A stretch of 64,000 bases of DNA, from the NCBI GenBank assembly GCA_910586615.1, contig CAJUJP010000002.1, positions 149,869-213,868 on the forward strand, written 5' to 3'. Below are positions 41,093-49,213 of the stretch, piece after piece. Both the position numbers and the translations under genes were made by a program. The DNA is from an uncultured Lachnospiraceae bacterium (GTDB taxonomy: Bacteria > Bacillota > Clostridia > Lachnospirales > Lachnospiraceae). The notes below the pieces were generated by a model, which was not told the DNA's origin, ran no database searches, and saw only the letters and a program-made list of their open reading frames with translations. Every line of letters begins with the position of its first letter. Position 1 is the first letter of the stretch.

Positions 41093-42670
41093 ATGAGGAA
41101 CGGATTTTGTAAGAAATTAATCTGTATATTGCTTTGCACGGCATTGATGCCGGGATGCAGTTATGTTTCACAGACGCCCTTTGACAAGTTTCAGAATGGC
41201 GGCGACAGTGAATTTACCACGCTCGGTCTGGCGCCGGAGTTTAATTACGAGGTTCCCGAAAGCCTGCCGAGTATTCTGGTGGATCAGGTGGGTTACGCAA
41301 GTGACAGCAGCAAAGTGGCTTTTTTCAGGGGCGAACTGCTGCCGGACTATTTTATGATCATAGACGCTGACAGCGGACAGGAAGTATATAAGGGTGAGAT
41401 TGAGAAGAGGGGATATGACCAGCAGACAGGAGAGTCTGTCAGCTATGGAGATTTCACATCTTTCCAGAAGCCCGGTACATATTATATTGAGGCTGCGGTG
41501 ATCGGGCAGTCGTACAGCTTTACGATTGCGGATAATCCTTACGGTGATCTTTTTGATGTGGCGTTGAAACAGTATTATTATAATAGATGCGGGCTTACGC
41601 TGTCAGCGGAACTTGCAGGTGATGCTGCGCACAATGCCTGCCACGCGAGGGAAGCCCAGATGAAGGCGGAAGCGGCGGTTAAACTGGATGTGTCGGGTGG
41701 ATGGCATGTAGATGGAGCCGCCAACCGTGATGTGACGACGGGATGCCGCACGGTCAATTATTTATTGCTGGCATATGAGCTGTATCCGGAGGTGTTCGGC
41801 GATGACGCGGGTATTCCGGAGAGCGGCAACGAGATCCCGGATCTACTGGACGAAGTGAAGTATGAGATAGACTGGCTTTTAAAAATGCAGGATGCAAAGA
41901 GTGGAGCGGTGTACTCGGCTGTCAGCAGCGTTGACAATGCAGCTCTTGGTTATCTGCTTTATATTGAAGGAGTCACCATGGACGCAACCATACAGTTTGC
42001 GGCCACGCTGGCGAAATTCAGTTATCTTTACCAGAATTATGACAGGGAATTTGCAACTCTGTGCCTGAAAGCGTCAGACAGGGCATTCCGCTATGCGGGG
42101 CAGTATCTGGCCGATGTGTCACCGGAAGAATACTTTTATGCAGCTGCGGAGCTTTATCGTGCCACCGGCGGCTACGGGTATCATAATGTGGTCAAGAATT
42201 ATCTGTTACAGAATTCGGTGACGGATATGAAGAATAATTTTGTTTTCTGGGGCTGCGTGACTTATATGGCCACCAAACAGAGAGTGGACGTGAATCTGTG
42301 CAGCGATGTGATCAAGATTTTAATGGAGGAAGGCGAACAGATCTCCTATGCTGCAAAGAACTCAAAATTTTTGGTGGGCATGGATGAAAAGACCGGCGGC
42401 ATTGCAGAGTCGCTGCAGGACATTACGCGTCTGGTGGTGGTAGACCATATCATTACCAATCACGAATATGGCACGGTGCTGCAGAATCATCTTCACTATA
42501 TGCTGGGGCGAAATCCTGATTCCATCAGCTATCTGGATGGGGCTGGAAGCCGTAATTACAAAGAAATCGACGAGAATCTGGGTATCATGAATCAGGTGGA
42601 ACTGAATGCAGAACTGGTGCTGATGATGAGTTCGATCATGAAGGAATTGAGTCCGGCGGAAAAAGATTAG
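41093..42670 (+). CDS. GH9-like lipoprotein with altered catalytic residues
   Basis: Protein of 525 residues. A signal peptide ends in lipobox MPGC (cysteine at about 22). An N-terminal Ig-like cellulase domain follows (SILVDQVGYASDSSKVAFFRG, about 60-150), then a GH9 alpha-barrel (LKQYYYNRCG, IPESGNEIPDLLDEVKYEIDWLLKMQD, YMLGRNPDS). Active GH9 enzymes have GGWHDAGD with the catalytic Asp and an NEVA-type Glu near the end. Here these read GGWHVDGA and NQVE, so both the base and the acid appear replaced. It may bind rather than cut beta-glucans at the cell surface. The start has no strong RBS. Confidence 0.72.
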   Translation: MRNGFCKKLICILLCTALMPGCSYVSQTPFDKFQNGGDSEFTTLGLAPEFNYEVPESLPSILVDQVGYASDSSKVAFFRGELLPDYFMIIDADSGQEVYKGEIEKRGYDQQTGESVSYGDFTSFQKPGTYYIEAAVIGQSYSFTIADNPYGDLFDVALKQYYYNRCGLTLSAELAGDAAHNACHAREAQMKAEAAVKLDVSGGWHVDGAANRDVTTGCRTVNYLLLAYELYPEVFGDDAGIPESGNEIPDLLDEVKYEIDWLLKMQDAKSGAVYSAVSSVDNAALGYLLYIEGVTMDATIQFAATLAKFSYLYQNYDREFATLCLKASDRAFRYAGQYLADVSPEEYFYAAAELYRATGGYGYHNVVKNYLLQNSVTDMKNNFVFWGCVTYMATKQRVDVNLCSDVIKILMEEGEQISYAAKNSKFLVGMDEKTGGIAESLQDITRLVVVDHIITNHEYGTVLQNHLHYMLGRNPDSISYLDGAGSRNYKEIDENLGIMNQVELNAELVLMMSSIMKELSPAEKD

Positions 42671-42781
42671 AGGACAGAAAATGAGTCCGAAAGAGAAAGA
42701 ATGGAAGGCGGAATATCTTGAATTTGGGAGAAATATCTTAAATTCCATAATTAGGAAATCAAGAGATTTTGGACAGTAAAA

Positions 42782-42869
42782 AAGTTATAGAAATAAGGTG
42801 GGGTGACATTTCCCACATCTCCAACAAGGGGCGACGGCTGCCCGTTCCGTCCTCAAATTTCTATAACTT
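42782..42869. repeat. Structured inverted-repeat segment
   Basis: AAGTTATAGAAAT (42782-42794) is a perfect complement of ATTTCTATAACTT (42857-42869). Between them lie smaller hairpins (GTGGG...CCCAC and GACGG...CCGTC). It could be a small mobile repeat or a structured RNA; no family was recognised. It lies between the GH9-like gene and the convergent PBECR-like gene. Confidence 0.45.
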
Positions 42870-42907
42870 AGTATCAAGTATATTATTTACTTGGCTATAT
42901 TATACGG

Positions 42908-43279
42908 TCAAATTCCGGAAAAGTCAACTTTTTTCAGAGTTCCTTTTTTGATAAAGTTATTGACCCTCCGTTTGTTCAAGACATAAAGAGAACGTGCATA
43001 GTATTTGTTGCCCGAGGACAGTCTTACAGCAACTTTAACGTATTCGTTGTCAATGATGAAATTTTTCACATACTCGATAGAATTATCGTTAGGGTTTTGC
43101 CCTACATAATCAGGGGAAGCAAGGATATTTTGTAGCTGGTCTTTATATTTGGCGTAGTCCGAAGGATGCGAGGATTCCATATGGGCGATATTGGTGGCAC
43201 TTATGTAAATATTATCATCTCCTACGGATGAAAGCTCTAACAGTTTTTTGACATTTTCTGAAACACTACCAACTTTCAT
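42908..43279 (-). CDS. PBECR-type (phage Barnase-EndoU-ColicinE5/D-RelE-like) nuclease domain protein
   Basis: Protein of 123 residues. The pattern IYISATNIAHMESSHPSDYA, ILASPDYVGQNPNDNSIEYV and EYVKVAVRLSSGNKYYARSL followed by NNFIKKGTLKK matches the small PBECR domains seen at the ends of phage and conjugative-element polyvalent proteins. The fold is that of BECR RNases, and the His in HxxxHP and the Ser/Arg near the end are probable active-site residues. It is stand-alone, with ATG and GGAGG. Its start overlaps the stop of a remnant frame. No antitoxin is visible. The family call is by pattern; a toxin role is inferred. Confidence 0.6.
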   Translation of the reverse strand: MKVGSVSENVKKLLELSSVGDDNIYISATNIAHMESSHPSDYAKYKDQLQNILASPDYVGQNPNDNSIEYVKNFIIDNEYVKVAVRLSSGNKYYARSLYVLNKRRVNNFIKKGTLKKVDFSGI

Positions 43280-43416
43280 CTGTTAACCTCCGGGTTGTCG
43301 GTTCTGCTCAGCAGGTAGTCCACGGAGCAGTTGGGTAGTTGGTGATTTTGATTAAAGTCTCTGTACGAGGCAGGTAACCGCCTGACTGCATGAAAAATAA
43401 CGTGTTTTTGCTCAAG
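43276..43416 (-). pseudogene. Remnant reading frame coupled to the PBECR-like gene
   Basis: An open frame of about 46 codons without a start, read on the minus strand, includes HVIFHAVRRLPASYRDFNQN and PNCSVDYLLSRTDNPEVNR. It ends with TGA overlapping the PBECR ATG. This looks like the C-terminus of a longer polyvalent or phage-type protein from which the nuclease gene has been separated. The family is not recognised. Confidence 0.3.
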
Positions 43417-43458
43417 CTACAATCCTTGACGGAGGGAGGGCTTAAGTAAATGGCATTG

Positions 43459-44193
43459 CTACACCAGCTCTTCGTTTTTTAAATAATTCTTTTTGATTGT
43501 TTCCTGTACCATGGCGCTTATACGGCGCTTTTCTTCTTTGCTGAGGTCTCTCGTGTAGATGGGTGTACCATATTCAATAACCACGTGAGCCTTCTTGATC
43601 CTGGGAATATGATCTTCGAAAATGGCGCCGGCGTTGTTGATGCTGATCGGAACGATGGGGCAGCCGGATTTCTCGGCAATCTTAAAGCTTCCGTCATGGA
43701 ATTCCAAAAACATCTGGTCGGTTTTATTACGGGTTCCCTCCGGGAAAATGCAAATAGAAATGCCGGATTTCACTTTTTCGATGGCATTCAGGATGGATTT
43801 CATGCCCGCCTTGATGTCACGTCTGTCCAGAAAGATGCAGTGCAGATATTTCATCCATGTGGACAGAGACGGATAACGGAGCATTTCAACTTTTGCCATA
43901 TATCCGGTGGGCCTGGGCACGCGCACGTAGGTGAGAAGGATATCAAAATAACTTCTGTGATTACCCACATACAGTACGGCCTCGTCTTTCGGAACGTTTT
44001 CTTCGCCAAGCACGGTCACGGAAGTACCTGCAAGAAAAAGAACCACGCGGAATGCCCAATTGACAATGGCAAGCGAACTGCGGTCTCTGATTTCCGGATG
44101 AAATTTGCCGATGATAAACTCTGCGAGCTGGATCGGAAGACTCACGATCAAGAAAAAAACAACAAAAAGTGCAATACAAGTAAAACGTATCAT
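43459..44193 (-). CDS. plsC: 1-acyl-sn-glycerol-3-phosphate acyltransferase
   Basis: Protein of 244 residues. One N-terminal membrane helix (IALFVVFFLIVSLPIQLA) is followed by the acyltransferase motifs: NHRSYFD (HX4D, about residues 96-102), the FLDRRD block, FPEGTRN and PIVPISINN. It makes phosphatidic acid from lysophosphatidic acid at the cytoplasmic membrane. The ATG at 44193 is chosen because the membrane helix follows directly; upstream in-frame starts add a non-conserved basic stretch. It is a single gene, divergent from the PrcB-like lipoprotein. Confidence 0.88.
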   Translation of the reverse strand: MIRFTCIALFVVFFLIVSLPIQLAEFIIGKFHPEIRDRSSLAIVNWAFRVVLFLAGTSVTVLGEENVPKDEAVLYVGNHRSYFDILLTYVRVPRPTGYMAKVEMLRYPSLSTWMKYLHCIFLDRRDIKAGMKSILNAIEKVKSGISICIFPEGTRNKTDQMFLEFHDGSFKIAEKSGCPIVPISINNAGAIFEDHIPRIKKAHVVIEYGTPIYTRDLSKEEKRRISAMVQETIKKNYLKNEELV

Positions 44194-44508
44194 ATTATAA
44201 CCATCCTGTCGGGTTTTTAGTTGTTTAAGAAGGCTGAATTCCTGCTTGGAGGGAAGCAGCCGTGCGGAATGAAAAGAATGCCGCAATTGTCCGGATTCCG
44301 TTCCGCTATAGGCATCAGGCCGTGAACAGACACAGAATATCTTCTATTATATAAGTTGTTGTGTTAATAATCAATAGAAATAAATAATACAATTTGCATA
44401 GTATGTAGTTCCGTGGAAAAAAGAGCTGCTGCGATAAACAACAGGAATAGACTGTGCAGTCAGATAATAAATTAGGTAATAAGAGTTTATTACCGGAGTG
44501 GAAAACAT
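44194..44508. other. Divergent intergenic region, plsC / lipoprotein
   Basis: No gene is seen. It is AT-rich in its middle. A perfect 8-bp inverted repeat GGTAATAA/TTATTACC (44475-44482 with 44487-44494) abuts the RBS of the downstream lipoprotein and may act as an operator or RNA hairpin. Promoters for both directions must lie here, but no strong boxes stand out. Confidence 0.4.
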
Positions 44509-44937
44509 ATGAACAAATTGTATGAATATCAGAAAAGACTGCTTAGTGTCTGCCTTGTCTGCCTGATGTGCATGGGTGTGTTTGCCTGTGGAAAACAGCA
44601 GGATACCATGGAGAAAATCAAAGATCTGGAATGTACGGTGATCCCGGAGGATAATCTGCCGGAGGAACTGTTTAATATGATCGAGCAGAAAAAGGCAGAT
44701 GCTTTTAAGATTACATTTGAGGATAAGGGTTTTCTTTATATCTGTGTGGGATACGGCACCCAGGAAACGGGCGGTTACAGCATTGCAGTAAACGATCTTT
44801 ATGAGACTGCAAATGCAATTTATGTGGATACAAATCTGATCGGGCCTTCCCCGGAAGAGAAAGGCAATCCGGTGGCGAGTTATCCTTACATAGTGATCAA
44901 GACGGAATATATTGACAAACCAGTAGTGTTTGATTAG
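44509..44937 (+). CDS. Lipoprotein with PrcB-like C-terminal domain
   Basis: Protein of 142 residues. A signal peptide with lipobox VFAC (cysteine about 27) precedes a domain of roughly 100 residues. TGGYSIAVNDLYETANAIYV and the end YPYIVIKTEYIDKPVVF match the PrcB_C family, known from a treponemal protease-complex subunit and common as small exported clostridial proteins. It probably sits on the outer face of the membrane; no activity is known. RBS is CGGAGTGG. Its own transcript appears to end before pyrC, although no clear terminator was found. Confidence 0.7.
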   Translation: MNKLYEYQKRLLSVCLVCLMCMGVFACGKQQDTMEKIKDLECTVIPEDNLPEELFNMIEQKKADAFKITFEDKGFLYICVGYGTQETGGYSIAVNDLYETANAIYVDTNLIGPSPEEKGNPVASYPYIVIKTEYIDKPVVFD

Positions 44938-45122
44938 GAAATTGGACTGCTATAGGCAGAAAAATGTGACGGGTAACGGGAATGGCAAAAGGAGAAAATC
45001 TATGCTAAGATAGGAAAAGAACTTAGGAGATGAAAGATGGCAGAGATATAAAACATAAGGCTGATGACACAGGAATCATAAAGCCGTATGAAAAAATCTG
45101 CTGCATCGGAATGGAAGGAACT

Positions 45123-46484
45123 ATGTTATATTTAAAAAACGGTTGTTTGATTGATCCCGCATCGGGGACGGAAGGGTATAGAGATCTTTTGATCAGGGAT
45201 GACAGGATTGTCCGGATCGCGCCGCGGGGGACGCTGGAAGAAGAAATTGCTCTGATACAGGGCAGACCGGAGGCCGCATCAGAAGCTGCGGAGAGTGGGG
45301 CTGATGCGGGCGGAGGAGGTAATGTATGTGCTGGAGAGAAGGTTGAGGTGATTGACTTATATGGTCAGTGTATTGCACCGGGACTTGTGGACGTTCATGT
45401 ACATTTCAGAGATCCCGGATTTACCTGTAAAGAGGATATTGAGACAGGCGCGAAAGCAGCGGCGCGTGGCGGTTTTACGACGGTAGTGCTGATGGCAAAT
45501 ACGAAACCGGCAGTGGACAATGAGGAGACGCTTGCATATGTTCTGAATAAGGGTAGAGAAACGGACATTCACATCCATACATGTGCCAATGTGACCAAAG
45601 GACTTCAAGGCAAGGAACTGACCGATATGGAGGCGTTGAGTGAATCAGGCGCTGCGGGATTTACGGACGACGGCATACCGCTTATGGATGAAAAATTGCT
45701 GCGTGCGGCGCTGCACAGGGCGGCAGAGTGCGGGAAGCCGGTCAGTCTTCATGAGGAAAATCCGCTGTTGATCACCAATAACGGTATCAATGCAGGTAAA
45801 GCCGCAGAACATTACGGGATAGGCGGGTCCCCAAGAGAAGCGGAAATTTCCATGGTTGAGAGGGATCTGAAAATTGCAGTGACAGAGAAAGCCGACCTGT
45901 CTATCCAGCACATCAGTACGAAAGAAGCTGTAGAACTTGTGCGGCAGGCTAAGAAAAAGAGCAGTCATATTTACGCCGAGGCGGCACCCCATCATTTTAC
46001 TCTGACCGAAGAAGCAGTGATCAGACATGGTACGCTGGCAAAAATGAATCCACCTCTCAGAGGGGAAGAGGACCGGCTTGCGGTCATAGAAGGGTTGAAG
46101 GACGGTACAATTGATATGATTGCCACGGATCATGCCCCCCACACTGCGGAAGAAAAGGCGAAACCGATCACGGAAGCGCCCAGCGGCATTATCGGGCTTG
46201 AAACCTCTCTGTCTCTGGGAATCCGGGAACTGGTGAACAAAGGATATCTGACTATGTTGGAACTGATTGAAAAAATGAGTTATGCACCCGCGAAGCTGTA
46301 CCATTTGGATGCCGGTTATCTGGCGGAGGGCGGACCGGCAGATCTGGTGATCTTTGATCCTACACAGGAATGGAAGGTGGAAAGCTTTGCATCAAAATCG
46401 GCAAATTCTCCGTTTATTGGAGAGAAACTGCCGGGAGTAGTTCGCTATACGATCTGTGGCGGCAGGATCGTGTACCGCGGGTAG
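45123..46484 (+). CDS. pyrC: Dihydroorotase
   Basis: Protein of 453 residues, class I dihydroorotase, which forms dihydroorotate from carbamoyl-aspartate in pyrimidine synthesis. The motifs are LVDVHVHFRDPG (metal HxH), ANTKPAVDN, SLHEENPL, IQHISTKE, KMNPPLR and ATDHAPH. A low-complexity insertion of about 30 residues (residues 48-75, Glu/Ala/Gly-rich) interrupts the N-terminal beta domain and is unusual. Start 45123 follows GGAAGGA; an in-frame ATG 12 bp upstream is possible. The gene is separated from pyrK/pyrD by a flagellin gene and ends with a strong terminator. Confidence 0.92.
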   Translation: MLYLKNGCLIDPASGTEGYRDLLIRDDRIVRIAPRGTLEEEIALIQGRPEAASEAAESGADAGGGGNVCAGEKVEVIDLYGQCIAPGLVDVHVHFRDPGFTCKEDIETGAKAAARGGFTTVVLMANTKPAVDNEETLAYVLNKGRETDIHIHTCANVTKGLQGKELTDMEALSESGAAGFTDDGIPLMDEKLLRAALHRAAECGKPVSLHEENPLLITNNGINAGKAAEHYGIGGSPREAEISMVERDLKIAVTEKADLSIQHISTKEAVELVRQAKKKSSHIYAEAAPHHFTLTEEAVIRHGTLAKMNPPLRGEEDRLAVIEGLKDGTIDMIATDHAPHTAEEKAKPITEAPSGIIGLETSLSLGIRELVNKGYLTMLELIEKMSYAPAKLYHLDAGYLAEGGPADLVIFDPTQEWKVESFASKSANSPFIGEKLPGVVRYTICGGRIVYRG

Positions 46485-46506
46485 AACTGTAACCTCTGAT
46501 TTTGAC

Positions 46507-46549
46507 TTTGCAGTACGGCAGGAAGGGCCTGCCGCACTGCAAATTTTTT
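46507..46549 (+). terminator. Rho-independent terminator of pyrC
   Basis: TTTGCAGTACGGCAGG (46507-46522) pairs with CCTGCCGCACTGCAAA (46528-46543), 15 of 16, followed by six T. Confidence 0.88.
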
Positions 46550-46550
46550 C

Positions 46551-46634
46551 GCTTATCCGAGTTCGCGAAGCGAATCTCGCAAAGTTATGTCAGAGCCGGA
46601 GATATGCCTTAATCGCGGTAAGCTGCTCTGACAT
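46551..46634 (+). repeat. GCGAAGC repeat, half copy 3, with adjoining hairpin
   Basis: GCTTATCCGAGTTCGCGAAG and the following CGAATCTCGCAAAGTTA repeat the first half of copy 1 (core GCGAAGC at 46565-46571), again directly behind a terminator T run. The second half is replaced by another hairpin: ATGTCAGAGC (46587-46596) with GCTCTGACAT (46625-46634), perfect over 10 bp. Confidence 0.55.
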
Positions 46635-46691
46635 GGAGGATTCGTGTGAGACTATGAAGCAATAAAGAAAAAACTTTCGCTAAAAACAGGC

Positions 46692-46719
46692 TAATTATAT
46701 TAATAAAACAGACCGATAT
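46692..46719 (+). promoter_or_regulatory. Sigma-28-type promoter of the flagellin gene
   Basis: TAAT (46692-46695), a 16-bp spacer and ACCGATAT (46712-46719) resemble TAAA-N15-GCCGATAT. It lies about 60 bp upstream of the flagellin start, which is normal for flagellin genes. Confidence 0.6.
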
Positions 46720-46781
46720 ACTAATATCAGTATCTATCTGAATTCGGATGCAGGGAAGCACTACGAAAGGAAAGGAAGCCT

Positions 46782-47927
46782 ATGGTTATTAAACACAATC
46801 TTACAGCGATGAATGCAAATCGCATGTTCAATTTGACAAGCACAAGTCAGGCAAAATCTACAGAGAAATTGTCTTCGGGATATAAAATTAACCGCGCCGC
46901 AGACGACGCAGCGGGATTATCCATTTCGGAGAAAATGCGCAGGCAGATGAGAGGTCTCACGCAGGCATCCGCCAATGCTGCGGACGGTATTTCCTGTGTG
47001 CAGACGGCGGAGGGCGCGCTGAATGAAGTTCATGATATGCTGCAGCGTATGGGTGAACTGGCGGTGAAAGGAGCCAATGGTACACTGACAACGGTGGACA
47101 GAGACTACATCAAGATGGAAGTCAGACAGCTGATGAGTGAGATCGACAGGGTACAGTCTACCACGACTTTTAACGAGCAAAAGCTGCTGGATGGTTCTTT
47201 TTCAAACAAAGGACTGCAGGTGGGTGCGGAATCCGGCCAGCATATCGGTATTACGATCCGCAATATGTGCACCAACGATCTGATTGCCAGTGCGCTGGCG
47301 AAAGGACTCTGCTACCAGACCAATGACGGTACGCCGTTGTGCTCATCACAGGATGCCAAGCCCACAGGGAATGAAAGACCTGACGGATATTATTATCAGG
47401 CACCTTTTCCGGGTCTTACTACCCATGCCAAGATAGGATATGTAAATTTGAATACCATCGGGCAATGGCAGGTACCGGGACATTCACACCTTTTAGGTGC
47501 TTATGACCTGACAGTGTTTCACAGTTTTTCCTACAGTTCTATCACAGATGAAAATGTGAAAGGCAGGCTTACCACAGATTACAGCTCTCTCTGGGGTCCC
47601 ACAGGAGGCACAGAGGAGGCTTTATCGGATAAAGATCCGGATATCCGTCATTTCCAGGCATTGAACGTTTTTGCAAAAAGCGCGATCTTTGACGTGTCGG
47701 AAGAAAGATCCAAGCTGGGTGCCATACAGAACCGTTTGGAGCATACGATCAGTAATCTGGATAATATTATTGAAAATACCACATCGGCCGAGTCATCCAT
47801 CAGGGATACGGATATTGCCACGGAGATGGTACGGTATGCCAACAACAATATTCTTGCACAGGCAGGACAATCCATGCTTGCGCAGGCGAATCAGAGCAAT
47901 CAGGGAGCGCTGTCTTTGCTGCAGTAG
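46782..47927 (+). CDS. hag: Flagellin
   Basis: Protein of 381 residues. The conserved N-terminal D0/D1 helices (MVIKHNLTAMNANR, EKLSSGYKINRAADDAAGLS, MLQRMGELAVKGANG) span 1-145. The C-terminal helices (LGAIQNRLEHTISNLDNI, IRDTDIATEMVRYANNNIL, GQSMLAQANQSNQGALSLL) span about 300-381. The middle 150-300 is a variable surface domain without a recognised fold. Four cysteines (72, 163, 177, 187) are unusual, as flagellins mostly lack Cys. RBS is GAAAGGAAAGG. It is a monocistron with a sigma-28-type promoter and a terminator, placed inside the pyrimidine gene group. Confidence 0.93.
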   Translation: MVIKHNLTAMNANRMFNLTSTSQAKSTEKLSSGYKINRAADDAAGLSISEKMRRQMRGLTQASANAADGISCVQTAEGALNEVHDMLQRMGELAVKGANGTLTTVDRDYIKMEVRQLMSEIDRVQSTTTFNEQKLLDGSFSNKGLQVGAESGQHIGITIRNMCTNDLIASALAKGLCYQTNDGTPLCSSQDAKPTGNERPDGYYYQAPFPGLTTHAKIGYVNLNTIGQWQVPGHSHLLGAYDLTVFHSFSYSSITDENVKGRLTTDYSSLWGPTGGTEEALSDKDPDIRHFQALNVFAKSAIFDVSEERSKLGAIQNRLEHTISNLDNIIENTTSAESSIRDTDIATEMVRYANNNILAQAGQSMLAQANQSNQGALSLLQ

Positions 47928-47964
47928 CATAGAAGCGTTTTCGGAAAACAGACAGCAGTATGAC

Positions 47965-48001
47965 AGGGCGCATGGTGATCAGACCGTGCGCTCTCATTTT
48001 T
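47965..48001 (+). terminator. Rho-independent terminator of the flagellin gene
   Basis: AGGGCGCATGG (47965-47975) pairs with CCGTGCGCTCT (47984-47994), two mismatches or G-U pairs, followed by CATTTTTGG. Confidence 0.7.
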
Positions 48002-48156
48002 GGTTTGCAAATAAGCAAAGTCAGAAGGACTGGTTATCAAGCGTCATGTTTGTATATAAGACTGATGATCGGGACTGATGACGAGCAACATGAATTCGGG
48101 CTGCGAAGCAGGTTCCGTAAACAGGCTTTGGCTGTTCCGGTATACTGCTTAGGGAC

Positions 48157-48185
48157 TTGTAGGTAAAGGCGAAAACGGATATAAT
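48157..48185 (+). promoter_or_regulatory. Promoter of pyrK-pyrD
   Basis: TTGTAG (48157-48162), a 17-bp spacer and TATAAT (48180-48185) precede pyrK. The leader contains an 11-bp hairpin CAGTATATCAT/ATGATGTACTG (48207-48217 with 48224-48234), without a T run. No PyrR-type attenuator could be recognised. Confidence 0.65.
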
Positions 48186-48267
48186 GGTAGGGAAACGGCG
48201 GCGCTACAGTATATCATTGACATATGATGTACTGGCGGCGGAAATATAGAAAGAGGATAACGGGAGA

Positions 48268-49056
48268 ATGGACGGACAAATGGTTCGAAAAAAGAAAGTA
48301 AAAGCAGTGATTGTGTCACAGAAGCAGATCGCGGAACAGATCTATGATCTGTGGCTTGAAACAGAACTGGCGCAGGATGCCCGTGCGGGGCAGTTTGTGG
48401 CGGTGTATCCGCACAATGCCGCAACGCTGCTGCCAAGACCGATCAGTATCTGCGAGGTGGACAGGGAACAGGACAGACTGCGCCTGGTTTACCGCGTTGC
48501 CGGCAAGGGTACGGCGGAGTTTTCCAATTATAATACAGGGGATACGCTGGAACTTCTGGGCGTGCTGGGCAATGGCTTCCCGACGGAGGCGGCAAAAGGC
48601 AGACGCGTATTTCTGATGGGCGGCGGAATTGGCATACCGCCTATGCTGGAACTGGCGAAGGAGCTCGACGCGGAGAAATATATTCTGCTGGGGTATCGGA
48701 ATCAGGATCTTTTTCTGCAGGATGACCTGGGCGAGAACGGGCAGGTCTACATTGCCACCGAGGATGGCAGTGTGGGTGTGCAGGGCAATGTGATGGACAT
48801 CATCAGGGTAAATGAACTGCAGGCGGATGTGATCATGGCATGCGGCCCCATGCCGATGCTGCGGGCGATCAAGAAATACGCCGGGGAACAGGGGATAGAT
48901 GCTTATATCTCTTTAGAGGAGCGGATGGCATGCGGTGTGGGGGCGTGTTTGGGCTGTGTGTGTAAGACCAGAGAGACAGACCATCATTCCCATGTACATA
49001 ACGCCCGTATCTGTACCGACGGTCCGGTGTTTGAAGCGCGTGAGGTGGAAATATAA
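48268..49056 (+). CDS. pyrK: Dihydroorotate dehydrogenase B, electron-transfer subunit
   Basis: Protein of 262 residues. An FAD-binding ferredoxin-reductase-like domain (LLPRPISICEVD, GKGTAEFS, GVLGNGFP) and an NAD-binding domain (VFLMGGGIGIPPMLELAKEL, MACGPMPMLRAI) are followed by a C-terminal 2Fe-2S site: ERMACGVGACLGCVC, with the last Cys in ARICTDGPVF. It passes electrons from PyrD to NAD+. The start is taken at the ATG at 48268; an ATG 12 bp later is equally possible because neither has an ideal site. It is co-transcribed with pyrD. Confidence 0.92.
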   Translation: MDGQMVRKKKVKAVIVSQKQIAEQIYDLWLETELAQDARAGQFVAVYPHNAATLLPRPISICEVDREQDRLRLVYRVAGKGTAEFSNYNTGDTLELLGVLGNGFPTEAAKGRRVFLMGGGIGIPPMLELAKELDAEKYILLGYRNQDLFLQDDLGENGQVYIATEDGSVGVQGNVMDIIRVNELQADVIMACGPMPMLRAIKKYAGEQGIDAYISLEERMACGVGACLGCVCKTRETDHHSHVHNARICTDGPVFEAREVEI

Positions 49057-49213
49057 AATCATATGCGGGAGCATTTACAGAACCGGAAACGAAATTTTTA
49101 ATGTCGTTACCGATAGAACCGGGTAGTTCAAAGAAATTGCGGGAAACCGATAATCCTTATGGAGATGAAAATACGATTTGTGCCGTCACCGTGGCGGCGG
49201 AATGGAGCGTGTT

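Noticed and set aside
42769..42951. 60-codon ORF between the GH9-like and PBECR genes
   Set aside because: It lies within an inverted-repeat segment and overlaps the convergent gene; there is no protein-like conservation pattern.
48085..48115. Fourth GCGAAGC repeat copy (CTGCGAAGCAG near 48.1 kb)
   Set aside because: Only the core hairpin matches; the GGTATAG start, second hairpin and terminator junction are missing.
48186..48267. PyrR-type attenuator upstream of pyrK
   Set aside because: Only one short hairpin without a T run or an anti-antiterminator motif was found.
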